Below, piece by piece: positions 1-11,700 of a stretch of DNA of 64,000 nucleotides (position 1 is its first letter; each line of letters starts with the position of its first letter). Under the pieces are notes generated by a model that was not told where the DNA came from, ran no database searches, and saw nothing but the letters and a program-made list of their open reading frames with translations. The position numbers and the translations under genes are program-made. Origin of the DNA: Ophioderma brevispina (lineage: Eukaryota > Echinodermata > Ophiuroidea > Amphilepidida > Ophiodermatidae); assembly GCA_023653785.1 (NCBI GenBank), contig JAMKCH010056736.1:1-64000 (forward strand). The letters run 5' to 3'.

Positions 1-35
1 CACTTCCTCACCTAGTGACCAGTGTGGCAGTCATG

Positions 36-378
36 CACTAGTTGGATCATTGCGTATGGAATAATGGATGGAAATAGAATATTACTCACCAAGATGTGAA
101 ATTTATTCATTTTATACATGTATTACTTACGAATGATCCAACGAGTAACTAATCCAGGCCCTCCCCGCAAGTGGAGCCTTGGCGGAAGGTACAAAATGAG
201 CAAAGGTCAGTGACGTCATGGTAGGGCGTATCGATGCTAGCATGGGACCCCGCTGACTGCCCATGGCGCGCTCGAAAATGTTTAATGTGGCATTAGGGGT
301 GTCTAAGGCATTTTGAGCACAAAAAATGCACTAGTTAGTTGGATCATTCGTAAGGATAACATGTATAAAATAGACTAA
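36..378. repeat. Inverted-repeat element with ATGATCCAAC arms
   Basis: Arms of about 38 bases at 104-141 and 339-378 are inverted copies: TTTTATACATG, then TTACGAATGATCCAA on the left, with the reverse complement on the right. A third, direct partial copy (GTTGGATCATTGCG) is at 41-54. The interior has no open frame. It looks like a small foldback or MITE, possibly compound. Confidence 0.6.
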
Positions 379-379
379 C

Positions 380-680
380 TTCCCACAATTTGTGAGTATA
401 ATATGAGCAAGGGGTCTTATGCAGGGTAACATGTGAGGAGGTCAAAGGTCATTCATGGGTCACTTGGGGTCAAAATTGTTCAGCCACTAGTTACATCTTG
501 TGGTTGACACTTTTCCAACTTACTGCAACTTTTAGTGCAGTGATGGAGCAAGTTATACTTGTATGCTTAGACATTGAGCAGGGTTTTATATGGGGTAACG
601 TGGAAGGTCAAAGGTCATCAGGGGTCACTTAGGGTATATATTGCTCTTGATATTCTTTGACCCCCATTATTAAAATCGGA
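380..680 (+). repeat. AGGTCA-rich dispersed repeat, copy 1
   Basis: Contains perfect AGGTCA-A-AGGTCA at 439-451 and 605-617, each followed by GGGTCACTT. It is the first of many copies of a dispersed family marked by GGTCAAAGGTCA and GGGTCA words. Nothing coding is seen. Confidence 0.6.
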
Positions 681-957
681 TGACTTACTTGGGGCCGCTG
701 TCCCCTATTTTTTTATACAATATGACTAAAAAAATTTTAAAATTTCCATGACCACAAAATGTTCCCTGCACAACTAGGTCGCTCCTAAAACTGAGCACTA
801 CCGATCATCATTGGATCTAGCATTATTTTCAATGGTTACTTGGAATGTTATTCATGTGAATTTAGCACTAAACAATACATAGGATTACGATACTTCAACA
901 TTCTATGATTCCTTATTCCCAGGAGATGCAACAACATTACAAGGGAGCTAATCTTCA

Positions 958-1090
958 CTAAATGGAGTAGAAAAAGAGCAATTGTGGGCAGTGCTTTTTG
1001 TCCCCGCCGAAAAAGTGGGAACAGGAGCGTATTAAATGAGCAGCGTCGGTCCGTTTGTTCGTCCGTATGTCTGTGATAAAAGGGTAACCC
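958..1090 (+). repeat. Repeat start with CCCGCC hairpin and GTCCGT words
   Basis: TTTTGTCCCCGCCGAAAAAG, then GTGGGAACAGG and a GTCCGTTTGTTCGTCCG run. The same design recurs at 4543, 17560, 25440 and 34610: a C-rich/G-rich short hairpin, then a stretch of gtccgt or gtgtgt, then AGGTCA words. It is interpreted as the 5' part of the AGGTCA family. Confidence 0.5.
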
Positions 1091-1397
1091 ACTTTGTGTA
1101 GATTTATCCGGAAGTTCCGTAAGCAAAAAGGAGTAACTTGGGGAAAGAAGTTCTCGACCTGATTAGGATTTTGGGTGTAAATATGCCAAATTAAAATATC
1201 CCGCAAGGCTGTAGACAAGGGGGGTGTCGGGGAGGCGAGGGGGGGGGACGGGAAGGTGATGATGAGCCCAGGTCATATTATTGTCAACTCTCAATTGTTG
1301 CCATGGAGGTAATTGATACATGTTAATTTTCTCTACTCTGAGGGGGTATCCTAGAGCATAACTTAGTTTCTCAACATTTGGAGTAAGTTTTTTATGC

Positions 1398-1772
1398 TTA
1401 AAGGCTGACTCGGAGATTCCAAAATATAATTTGTTTTTGTAGTAATTAAAAATTAGTCATTAAAACTAAAGATTCTCACCTAAAATGCTTAATTCCAAAG
1501 TTAGAGTGAATTGGATTTTACGTTTTAATGTAGTAAACATTTATGCACTGTATAACAGTTGCCATAGGGAGACCGGTGTATAACAAACAATCCGGGATCT
1601 GGAATTTTAAAACAAAGTTGTAATTTTCATATGAGGACTTGATTTGCGCTTATCTGAGTTATTTCACACAGTGATTAGGTACATGGACAAGCATTATTGT
1701 ATATATGCAAAAAAATCAAGTTTGTTTGAAAATGAGTGCCCTCATCGGGAAATCTTGAGTCAGCCGCTTTAA
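1398..1772 (+). mobile_element. MITE family 1, copy 1 (TTAA/GGCTGACTC ends)
   Basis: Starts TTAAAGGCTGACTCGGAG and ends GAGTCAGCCGCTTTAAA, a terminal inverted repeat of about 14 bases with TTAA at both edges. It is about 375 bp with no transposase. Sister copies are at 13258-14634 (reverse, interrupted), 30509-30830 and 45406-45782. TTAA at every border fits a piggyBac-type target site, though TTAA may instead be part of the terminal repeat. Confidence 0.82.
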
Positions 1773-1955
1773 ACCATTTGCCCAATCTAGAATTAAATAT
1801 GAACTAACAAGTAAAGAAGTATCATTAGAATTAAGACAGTAAGAATTATTTTTACAAAAATAAGAAATCAATAAAGGCCCCAAGATAGACCCTTGAGGAA
1901 TTCCACTATCAATGGATTTTAAGAATGAGATCATGACAGCTGTTTCTCTTACTAT
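1773..1955 (-). mobile_element. LINE reverse transcriptase fragment
   Basis: On the minus strand the frame reads SGIPQGSILGPLL, then a degenerate stretch ending SNDTSLLVSS. GIPQGSxLGPLL is the signature before the YADD box of non-LTR retrotransposon reverse transcriptases, and SNDTSL may be the decayed YADDTSL. Only about 60 residues survive. The MITE at 1398-1772 abuts it. Confidence 0.7.
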
Positions 1956-2644
1956 AGGCAAGATCTAAACCATTTGTGAGTTCATTGTCACTATTGAGTA
2001 GGAAAAATTTCCCTTATGAAGACAAGATATACTTTGATTGACACATCACTGCGCAGAAGTAAGACGTGTGCAAAGAAGAGCCTCACTTTGCTCAGCCTCG
2101 GGATTCGCCGCGACACGTGCATTCGGTTGATGACGTCGTGGAGGTGGGACACAATTTTTAGCATCTTAACAAGACTAAGGAAAATCATGAACTTAATATA
2201 TGTGTCCAATCAGATTGACAGTCCCGCAACTCTAAACCTTAGTTGTACACATGAGGCTTCTCTCATTACCTTGTCTCGTAGTATTTTTCTCTCTGTATTT
2301 TAAATTTTTGTTTTTAATTAAATTTTTTAAGTTGTACTGATTTGTTATACAGAGATGCAGTTTATGATTTTTTATGGGAAAAAACAATTTTTTGAATATG
2401 AAAAAAATGTTGTAGCTCGCACAGGAAAACAGATCAATTAAAAATCGGCTTGAAACTTTACACATGGGGGTGTGGGGTGAAACGTGTCAGCAAGATGAGA
2501 AACTTGATATAATTGATTTGGCTCTGCCTTCTTCTCTGGGGCAAAGATTTAACAGGAAGCTCATCTTTAAGCAAAGCAAGAAGGGGTATTTGACAACATT
2601 GTACTTTATTATAGTTGGAGTAATAATTTCTTTGCAATTACTAG

Positions 2645-2760
2645 GTACGCCCGCTTCCCCACAAAACAGCGCACCACTGGATGCACATTACGCAGTTCAT
2701 GCAATAAGCAACACGCGGCTACGCCCAGGGCCAAAGAAATTATGTACTCAACTAGTGTTG
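2645..2760 (+). CDS. MED14: MED14 exon 1 of 8 seen (weakest)
   Basis: The block is preceded by a pyrimidine-containing TTACTAG acceptor and followed by a GTGAAC donor at 2761. In the frame starting ACG at 2647 it reads APLDAHYAVHAISNTRLR. This aligns with the helix before the second knob of MED14, where human has LLIDSVHARAHQKL, from memory. Only short identities (VHA and scattered residues) support it, and phase does not join perfectly to the next exon. The intron to the next exon would be just 103 bases. The exact 3' border is uncertain. Confidence 0.5.
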
Positions 2761-5700
2761 GTGAACATTTGTATTCATTATTTTTTTACCAACAGTAGCA
2801 GAGCAGTGTCGGATTGGTTTGTCTAATAATCTTTGTTTATCTGCCTAAATTTACAATTCACAGCCACAATTGAAGGCACTCCAGCACTCCTTACTACCAC
2901 GTGCAGTCCGTGCAGCCCTGCAGAATACCTGACAGTATCGGTTGACTACAGACAGGGGTATTACAGCCAAGTATTGCACACTCTGGTAAGTCTTGTGTTC
3001 AATTATCTCTTTGCACTTGATTAGTTCACGGCTTTTGGCTTGGTTTGGGTGGTTGGCATAGATCCTCTTGTGGAAGGAGCACCATACAAACACACAAGTT
3101 GAATGACTTATCCGAGAAGGATAGAATGCAAACCGTAGAAGGTGCATCATGCTTCTCGCATCTGTTCAGATGTTGGAGAGTTCAAAAATGAGTTATCAAG
3201 ACTTGGAAAAGTGATCTTGACTTGGAAATGAGATGGAAAGCAAGTTCTTGTATCTGATCTTGTGGCTCAGATATCTGTGAGTGTGCCCCAACCCCCCCCC
3301 CCCAACTTTCAAAATGCTTAATCAACCTTGGAACAGATTCTTGAATTTGTGTGGGTCTTGGGAGAGTGGAAGAAGGAGAACCAGTCACAAAAGATAATTT
3401 GACGTATATATTACAATGCAAGCATTGTGAACAAGTCATGACTTGTAACTTTGATTAAAGCAAAGCAAAGAGGCTTACAAGACACTATCAGTGATTTTGA
3501 AAAATATTTGAAATTTTGCAGGGAAAGCGTCAAGGTGAAGGATAAGTCTGAGAATTCTCATAGGTTACCTTTCCAGATGTAGAATGAAAAGAAAAGGAAG
3601 AAAAACGGCGGCAGTGTTCCAAGATACGATTCTCCATTCAAATTACGTGTTGTAGTAAGTGCGTTCGGACAGTAATGACTAAATCTCGATTCATGTCCTT
3701 ATAGGTTGTTTCTGGTCTTATCATTTTGCAGGGTATGTTAGGATACCTGTGATTACTTGTTACGTACATGCAAAATCTGAGGTTTTGCTGATTTTTTCAA
3801 TTTGATGATTTAGAAAATCACTGCTAGTGTCTTTAAAGGAAAGCAGCACATATGTTCACAAAAAGAGAGGTAAGGCGAAAACAAAACATTCTTGAGGGCA
3901 ATTGTGCTTAAGATAGTGCTGTCATTGTTATGCCTTATGTCGACATTTTGTTGCCCACAATCCATACTGACATTGTAAAAAACAGGCGACAATGGCCTGA
4001 CTACGATATACAGGGAGTAGAATCAGATCTTCTTCACCAATGAACATTTCTCCAGCTTGCAGGTTTGCACATAAGGACTTTGTCACCTCCAGTGGACATT
4101 TTGATTTTGCCAATCTGCCATACGTCCAGATTTGGCCCCCTGTGACCTCAGGCGATGTTCACAAAAATAAAAGTCAAAGCTTGCAGGAGGTTATTATGAG
4201 AGCAGTGCCTTCCATCAGTGTTTGATGAACACTTTTGAAAAACTTAGGGAATGGATATGTCAAATTGTGAGGAGAGTATTTTGGAGAAAAAAAAATTTTG
4301 TAAAGAATCATGGCTGAATGTCTTTTTAGTTCATTTTACATGTATTGACAGGAAGGATTGAATGCCCCTCATAGTAACAACAATTAGGGGTATAACACAA
4401 TTCTTTAATTTCTTAAAAACAATGATTTAGCTAAAATTACGGTTGTCGTGTGGTTTCTTTCGTTCTGTGATCATTTCTTTTAGAAATGTATACTTTAACA
4501 CCTCTTCTACCGAAGGGGTTGGTAACCACCCTACCTTCAATTTTTGTCCCCCGCCAACTTTGTTGGCGAAGGGGACTATAGAAACTGCTCCCCGTCTCGG
4601 TGTGTGCGCGCGTGTGGATGTGCGTGCGTCCCACGCGATATCTTGGAACTAAGCAAGAGTAGGTGTCCATCTTTGCAACATAGATGTATCTCGATGTACG
4701 GAACTGGTGGATCCGAAGTGGTTCATGTGTCATGGGTCAAAGGTCAAATGAAGTAAAAAATATGGTCAAAAAATGGTTTAAATTGCTATAACCTGTCAAA
4801 TGATATCTTTTGATCTAAGCAGTATGTGCTTGTCCATCTTTGAACCATATATGTCGCTTAAGTAGGCGGCGGAGTGAGTGAGGGAGATGGGTCATGTGCC
4901 ATTGGTCAAGGTCAAAATGTGGTCAAAAATTGCTTTGAACCCTGTCATTGTGGTTAGGATGATGAAACTGGTGGTGTTGCTCAACATCAGTGGCCGAAAA
5001 AATTGAATGTCCATGTCAATTCAAGGCATTTGGGTCATCAAGGTAAATCACTCAAACATGTGGTAGGAGGATGTGAAACTTGGCTGGGTGTGGTCAATAT
5101 TCAGTGCCGAAACTGTGAAGGTATTTGGTCATGTGGGGTCATCCAAGGTCAAATCCTTTGAATATTTGTAATGGTCAGAAACATGGTGGGTTGCAGTCAA
5201 ACATTTGTGCCAATTTTGGTCGCCTGCCCTAAGGCAGGAAGAAACATAGGGATCATTTGTTCCACTAGTGTTGAGGTCTTTGGGGTGCGTTCAATATTCA
5301 GTGTCGAACATTTGAAGGGTTCAAGGTCATGTTGGGTCATACAAGGTTCCAATCACTCGGATATTTGTATTGGTTAATTGATACCTGTGGTGCAGTCCAC
5401 ATTTATGCCAATTTGTGTCGCCTGCTCTAGGGCAGGAAGACACATACGACTGTCCAATAAAAACTATACATCAAACTAAAAATTATGAAAATATAAACTA
5501 GCATTTTTGCCAGATATTTTGACTTTATTTGTTAGACAAGTTACTAAGCTAAACCCGGCTTTTATTTCCATCAATTTGATGGACCCTAAGGGAAGATATT
5601 GTCAGTTGAAAACAAAGGATATAAAAAGTACCAATTGGCCGTTTCACCTGAAGGTCCAAGAAACGAAGGTATAAGGAGTTTGTAGCCTCATTGTGGGATA

Positions 5701-8700
5701 AATCCTTTTCAAACAAAAAGATGTACAGATCAGAGTGAATGAATTATAATGCATTGAACTAATCAATATATTATTTTTTCAGTGAAAGTACCACGGAAAT
5801 TATATGTTGGGGTGAAATGAGGGACTCACTCTCAGGTGGACAGTAATCATGAAATTCTTGGAAATTTGGGGAGGGAGGAATTGACTGCCGAAACTAATGT
5901 AACAAGTCTACAAGTCTGTTGTGTGAGGGACAAATGTTTGTGGACAAACGCTCTAAGGGGGGTGGGACAATTTACCCTTCCCCTATTCCCACTGCTCGCC
6001 AAGAGCCCAGGGAGGAATATGATGAGGGAAAGCAGTGTTCAACAAGAGCAATAAAGGAAAGGATGGTGTGTTCAAAGGTCTCTGTTTTACTGTCAACAAG
6101 GGGGTTTTTCGGTTCTACTGCTGGTGAAACCTGATTAAAGCTGAGAACAACAAGATGTTTGGATTTTAATTTGTAATTCTAGATGGATTTATTAGCAATT
6201 GCGACATTAAAGTTATTAATTTATTTATATCACAATAAGCGCACTTTATACCTACTTTTTATTTGAATGTTCAATAAGGAATGATTATGAAGATGATTTT
6301 CATGGCAACTTGTTAATATCAGGATAGCCAAAAACTGGCCCAACAGGTTTTTCAACTGGCTCGGATAGTAGCATAACTACTGAAACAGACCCCCCAAATT
6401 ACACCAACTAAAAATCTCATAAAGCTGAAACATCCTAAAGAATCTAGTAATAAAACCCAGTGATATGAACTTAATTTGTGCAAAAAAAAATCCATCTTTG
6501 AAATGTATAGTGTTTGTGTGGGACAGTCTGTAGTGATCACTTTGGCCACTATTGTTGATGTCTGTTGTTTATGTTGTTGTTGTGAAAGGTAACTCCTCAT
6601 ACTTGATCGAATTAACACCAAACTTGGTTCACAGGTTGCAACATGGATCCCCCATTTGTGAATGAGGTCAAAGGTCCCATACCAATGGGCAAAGGTCATG
6701 TGAGGTCAATGTTGTAAAGATAGGATGAAAATGTAAAATTGACCTCATTTGAAAAGTTCCATGGAAACCAAAACTTGGTTTATGGGAGTTTACATGCAAG
6801 CCCTCATTGGTTTATGCAGGTCCCCGGTACATATCAAGGCAAAGGTCATGTTAGGCCTATCCATTCAAACCGCGAGGGCAGGCGACACAAGTGGTTCAAG
6901 GACCGAGTATTTTTTCAATGTCATTTCTGGGTCATCAGGGGTCATCAGAGGTCAATTCACTGCAAATGGTTTTTGGGATGGTCATGACACTTCAGTGGAT
7001 GTGGGTCAACATTAGTATGAAAATATTGGGAGGTTTCATTTCAAAGGTCCTGTGTGGGCCATCCAAGGTCAAACAACTACAAAATGGTTGTTATGTCATT
7101 ACTTGGTGGGTGTAGTCAACATTGAAATTAATAGTAAGATAATAATATTATTTATTTTATTGATCATTTATTAAAATCAACACGCAAGAAATGTACATAA
7201 AAAAGTCCAGACAAGAAATTTAAAATGAGGGTGAAACCCCCAGCCTATTCCGCAGGACTGTAGCCAAATTACAACAAAATACATAATAAGGTAAAACTGC
7301 AGTTAGTGTTACAATAGAACATAGAGAATTAAAACCAAAGTAGTGCACTTAAACGGTTTACAAAGTTTTAAAAAAAAAATCAATTACTTCAATCGACCAG
7401 TCTGAGTCAAATTAGAATAAAATGAGTTATGATGTAAGATATTGCACAACAGGCTTATCGCCTTTAAGAAGTTGTTTTGATCACGGGTTTCAAGGCTTGT
7501 TTTTTTTGAGAGATCATTGAAAATAGGTTTGCACATTAGTTTCTATTTTCCTGAGTAATACCACGGCTCCGTACTTCTATACAAAGAGATAGAATGTACC
7601 ATGGGTCCTGAAGATCACTGATGAGGCTAGAATAGTTATTTGATTTCAGTTTGTGGGCTTTATCATGTTTGGTTCAAACGGAACTGTAGTTCATTACAAT
7701 AATTTAACCATGTGGTGACTTCATTAATAAAACCAATCAGTCTTTGCTGGGTTTGGCATTATGTTTGGAGGGATGGGTTTTACCCAGCACTTTTTGGCAT
7801 CTGGTAGATCAAGAAGTATCCAGCCTTCCCCACATATTGAAATTAAATAACTATATCCAAATATCCGAAGGATATAATTGTGGGACGCCAAGTATAGCGG
7901 CTCTTGGTCGAGCATGAACTTGCAATTGGTGAGACATGCTGAATGTTTCCTTCTTCGCATAAGTCACTTATTTCCCATCCTTTCCCCCAACGACTTAAGT
8001 TGGCCTTTAGTTGGTATGAGTGTCGACAAACTTAACAACTTTCATAACACCCTTGGGGACATTGAATATAAAGGATTTCCAGAGGTGATCGAATCTTCGG
8101 AAAGAAACACGCAGCATGTCTCCCTGGTACAAGGTTCTTAAAAGGTGACTACCCAATACTGCACATTTCATCTTTATATAGTTAGTAACTATTGGCCTTT
8201 TTCGTTTTGTATGACATGTTCCCCAACTTACTGGTACTCATCCACCTTATTTTGAGCGTAGCACGTTATAGAAAATTTACGAGACCAAACTGACTCCTTG
8301 CAATCTTTGAATCGAGAGCAAGTGTTGACGTTTAGCATCGCTTTATATCTTGAGGAAAGTGAACCAAAGTATGTGCCTTCAATATACAGGTGTTGAATGG
8401 ATTATATTCAGTTCGGTGGGGGATATTAAATATTTCAGTTGCTGCAAGTCTTGCAAGGCCAGACCACGAATTTAAATATTTGTTTGTATACTCTCATGGG
8501 CAAGGGGTTATTTTTGTTTATGTCCTGGACAGTGAGGATGAACCTACTAGAGGGGATGATATAATTTTTATATATGTTGATCTTATACTCTCCTCTCACC
8601 TTCAGTTCATCGACTCTTGCCAGTCTAGTTTGAAAATGGCCCTTGACATAATCAAATACTTCCTCCTGCCTTCCAGAGAAAGATAAATATGAACCCAAAA

Positions 8701-11700
8701 ACTTATGGGGGTCATTCTCAATAGAGTTGACTGAGTTTGTGCCAATGTTAAATGAGATATTAGTAGGTTTGCCACCTACTAATGACAATGATTTACATTT
8801 GATTGGTTTCAGTTTTAGGTTCATAGATGAACCTTGACATTGGCTTTTATAAAGCGCCATTTCATCAAGATCACAGCGCTGTTGCATATTATTATTACGC
8901 TGCCATCAGGAAATCGTCACAAACATTGATACCAGAATTTTTCAAGGTCATCTGGGGTCATCCAAGGTATTGAAACTGCTATGGTAGGAAGGAGCCTCTC
9001 TAGTTTCCATCACAATCCTCTCTGTGATCTTTAAGTTATGTTACTTTTCCTTCTTTTAACTACCACAACGAACGGGGGAGCTTTGTGGTTCGATAACCGC
9101 CTTGTTTTTTTTGGCCTACCCTATTTTGGTACCAAATTATTTAATCGTCAATTGATATTTTATATCCAAAAGTGATGGATGGCATGTGGCAACCTCCTCC
9201 TTTGGGAGAGAGGTACAAACATGCCTAGTATGACACAGGAATATAACAGCCACTTGATTTAGGTACCGATTGATAGCTATGGTCCTCCTCTTTCCATTGA
9301 TACCAAAATGAGTACCTACATGCCGAGCATTACGTCAGAATGTTCGTTTTTGTCTCTACTTGATGGAAAATGACTAGTTTTATCTACTCGGGAGCATTTT
9401 AGTGCTATAATAATGTGTTTTAGTCAGGATAATTGCAAAATATCAATTTTTCACTCCATACCCATCATTTTCATACTTTCCTCACCTTCTGATGTTGTAG
9501 TGACATCGTAATGGGAATGTTGGTACTTATTTTGATACCAATAGAAAGAAAAACCCTAAGCTATCCTGTGGTACCAAATTTATAGGGATCGGATGTTTGG
9601 TAAGGAAAATCACAGGGGGTAGCAACCACCCCCTCCTTTGGGAGTTTTGTTATAAACAATGGCTCAGGTAGAAAAGGGTTAATATAGCCTATAGCAAACA
9701 TTTTCACTTAAATGTAAAGGTGTGTTGTACTTTGAGTCAAACCACTGCTCGCTAGAATTTGTAAGAATCTGTTTGCTTTATATGGAAAACGGTGACTCAC
9801 GGCTGATCCTACACTGTCTCAATACAATGCTGACATTTGCGCAAAACATAGGTTATTTTCCCAACAAAAAGACAACTCCCAGGACCCATTATGAGCTGTG
9901 TCATTACTTGCACATTTTGCTCTGACACAATTGATTGCATAACTGTGTTTTTGTTCAAATGTTTAACTAGAAATGGTACCTTCTATCTTGGAAGATCTAC
10001 CACAAATGCTGCGGCACCCTGCAGCCACAGTGAAACCGAAAATATCAAGTATGTCCATTGCTTGAGTTCTTAAGATCTTAAAGGAACCATAAAAGACAAT
10101 GAGACATTGATCTTAACCCTCTGAGGTCTACCACTTTTTTTCTACAGTATATCTGATTGCTTCATTACATTATAATGATATAACTTCTGAGTAACCAATC
10201 AAAATAGACCTCTAATATACTCTGTACAAACCTTATACCATGTACCTGGTTGGCTAAATACATCATACAACCAGATGTATAGTAATTAAATTGGCGGTAG
10301 ACCTCATGGGATTAAATGATAGCCCTTAAATAATACTTTAGGCAGTGGTCATTATTTATGCAGAGGTTGAGGAATACAACAATGTTGTGATTCTTAATGA
10401 TTTCTCCTGATTTCAGGATTTTTACTTTCAAAATTTCCCCACACTTTCTTTAATTTCCAGCCCGATTCAGCATTTTAGGTCATTTTAACGCCGTTTTTCG
10501 ATTCAGATTTTTTACCAAAATTCGGATTTTTTTTTTCCACAAACAAATCACACCCCTGCAAGTTTTCTGTGAAAAAGGTAGGTGCATGTCTTAAATTTGT
10601 TTCCTTAAAAAGTTTAGATTTCCACCACTTATGTTATTGACTTTCCCATTAAAAGTTTGCATTCCCTATTCCCGCCTTTTTTTTTCTCATCTCTCTCCTT
10701 TATGACATTTTTTTTTTTTTTTAATATACCCCTTCTCACTCAACACACATTTTGTGGGATCCCCCCTCTAGCAATAATAATGACTTCTCCTATTAACATA
10801 TCCAAATTTGGGTCTAAAATAAACGGCTTCCACATGGCTGTTGTTGGAAAGTTCCATTCCAAAAAGGGTGAAAAAGAGTACAAATAGTTGTGACATATGT
10901 GGAGTAGTCATTGCTTATTTCATTCATTGTTCAAGTGGCACATAGGGATGGCTTTGGTAGTGTGGTCTGTTTGTCAAAATGTTTACCCTGAACATAATTG
11001 CACCAATTTTTTCCACATATGTGCGCACATTTTCATGACATTTGGGTAGTGTCCTACGTGTTGGTGACCTCATGTGACCTTGGTGACCTCATGTGACCTT
11101 GGTGACCTCATGTGACCTTTGTCCCCATTCACAAACCGTGACAGCAACCGACACAGGTTTATTCAGCGTCACACAAGTTCAAAGTTACATTGCCGGGTAA
11201 AGATATTCTAGAACTTAATGATATAATAATTGCCACTGCAGTGATGTCATACCCAAATACAAGTAGCGAACTGTTTTGAGCCCTTCTTTGGTGGATGCAT
11301 ATTTATTCCTGTTATTTTGTCCCAAACTTTGAGTTTTTTTGCAAATTTTCCATTTATGTTAAATAACGCACTATCATTTGGATCAGTATGCTATCTGTCT
11401 TCATAGTTCCTTTAACAGTTTAAAAAGACAAGACCACAAGACACATAAAAGAATCATTTTCACTCATTCTTTATTTTTTCTTAGTTTTTTTAAAAGTGTG
11501 TGAAAGGTGCACCAATTAATGGAGGACAATATTTTCACCATATTAGTAAAAATGGCTACTTAGTAGCTGTTTTACGGTGTCAATGATAGCATTTTTGTTT
11601 TTACACACATTTCTGTTTTTGTACTATTTTAAACATGAACATGTGTTCTATCATACCAACAAAGATTATCCACTGCAGACAACCCTGTCCTTGATTTTTT

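Noticed and set aside
2464..2826. 120-codon frame taken as one exon
   Set aside because: Only 2645-2760 shows MED14-like residues and splice borders; the first 180 bases look like intron.
8435..8887. 150-codon minus-strand frame as a host gene
   Set aside because: Its motifs and flanking broken frames are those of a LINE reverse transcriptase thumb region.
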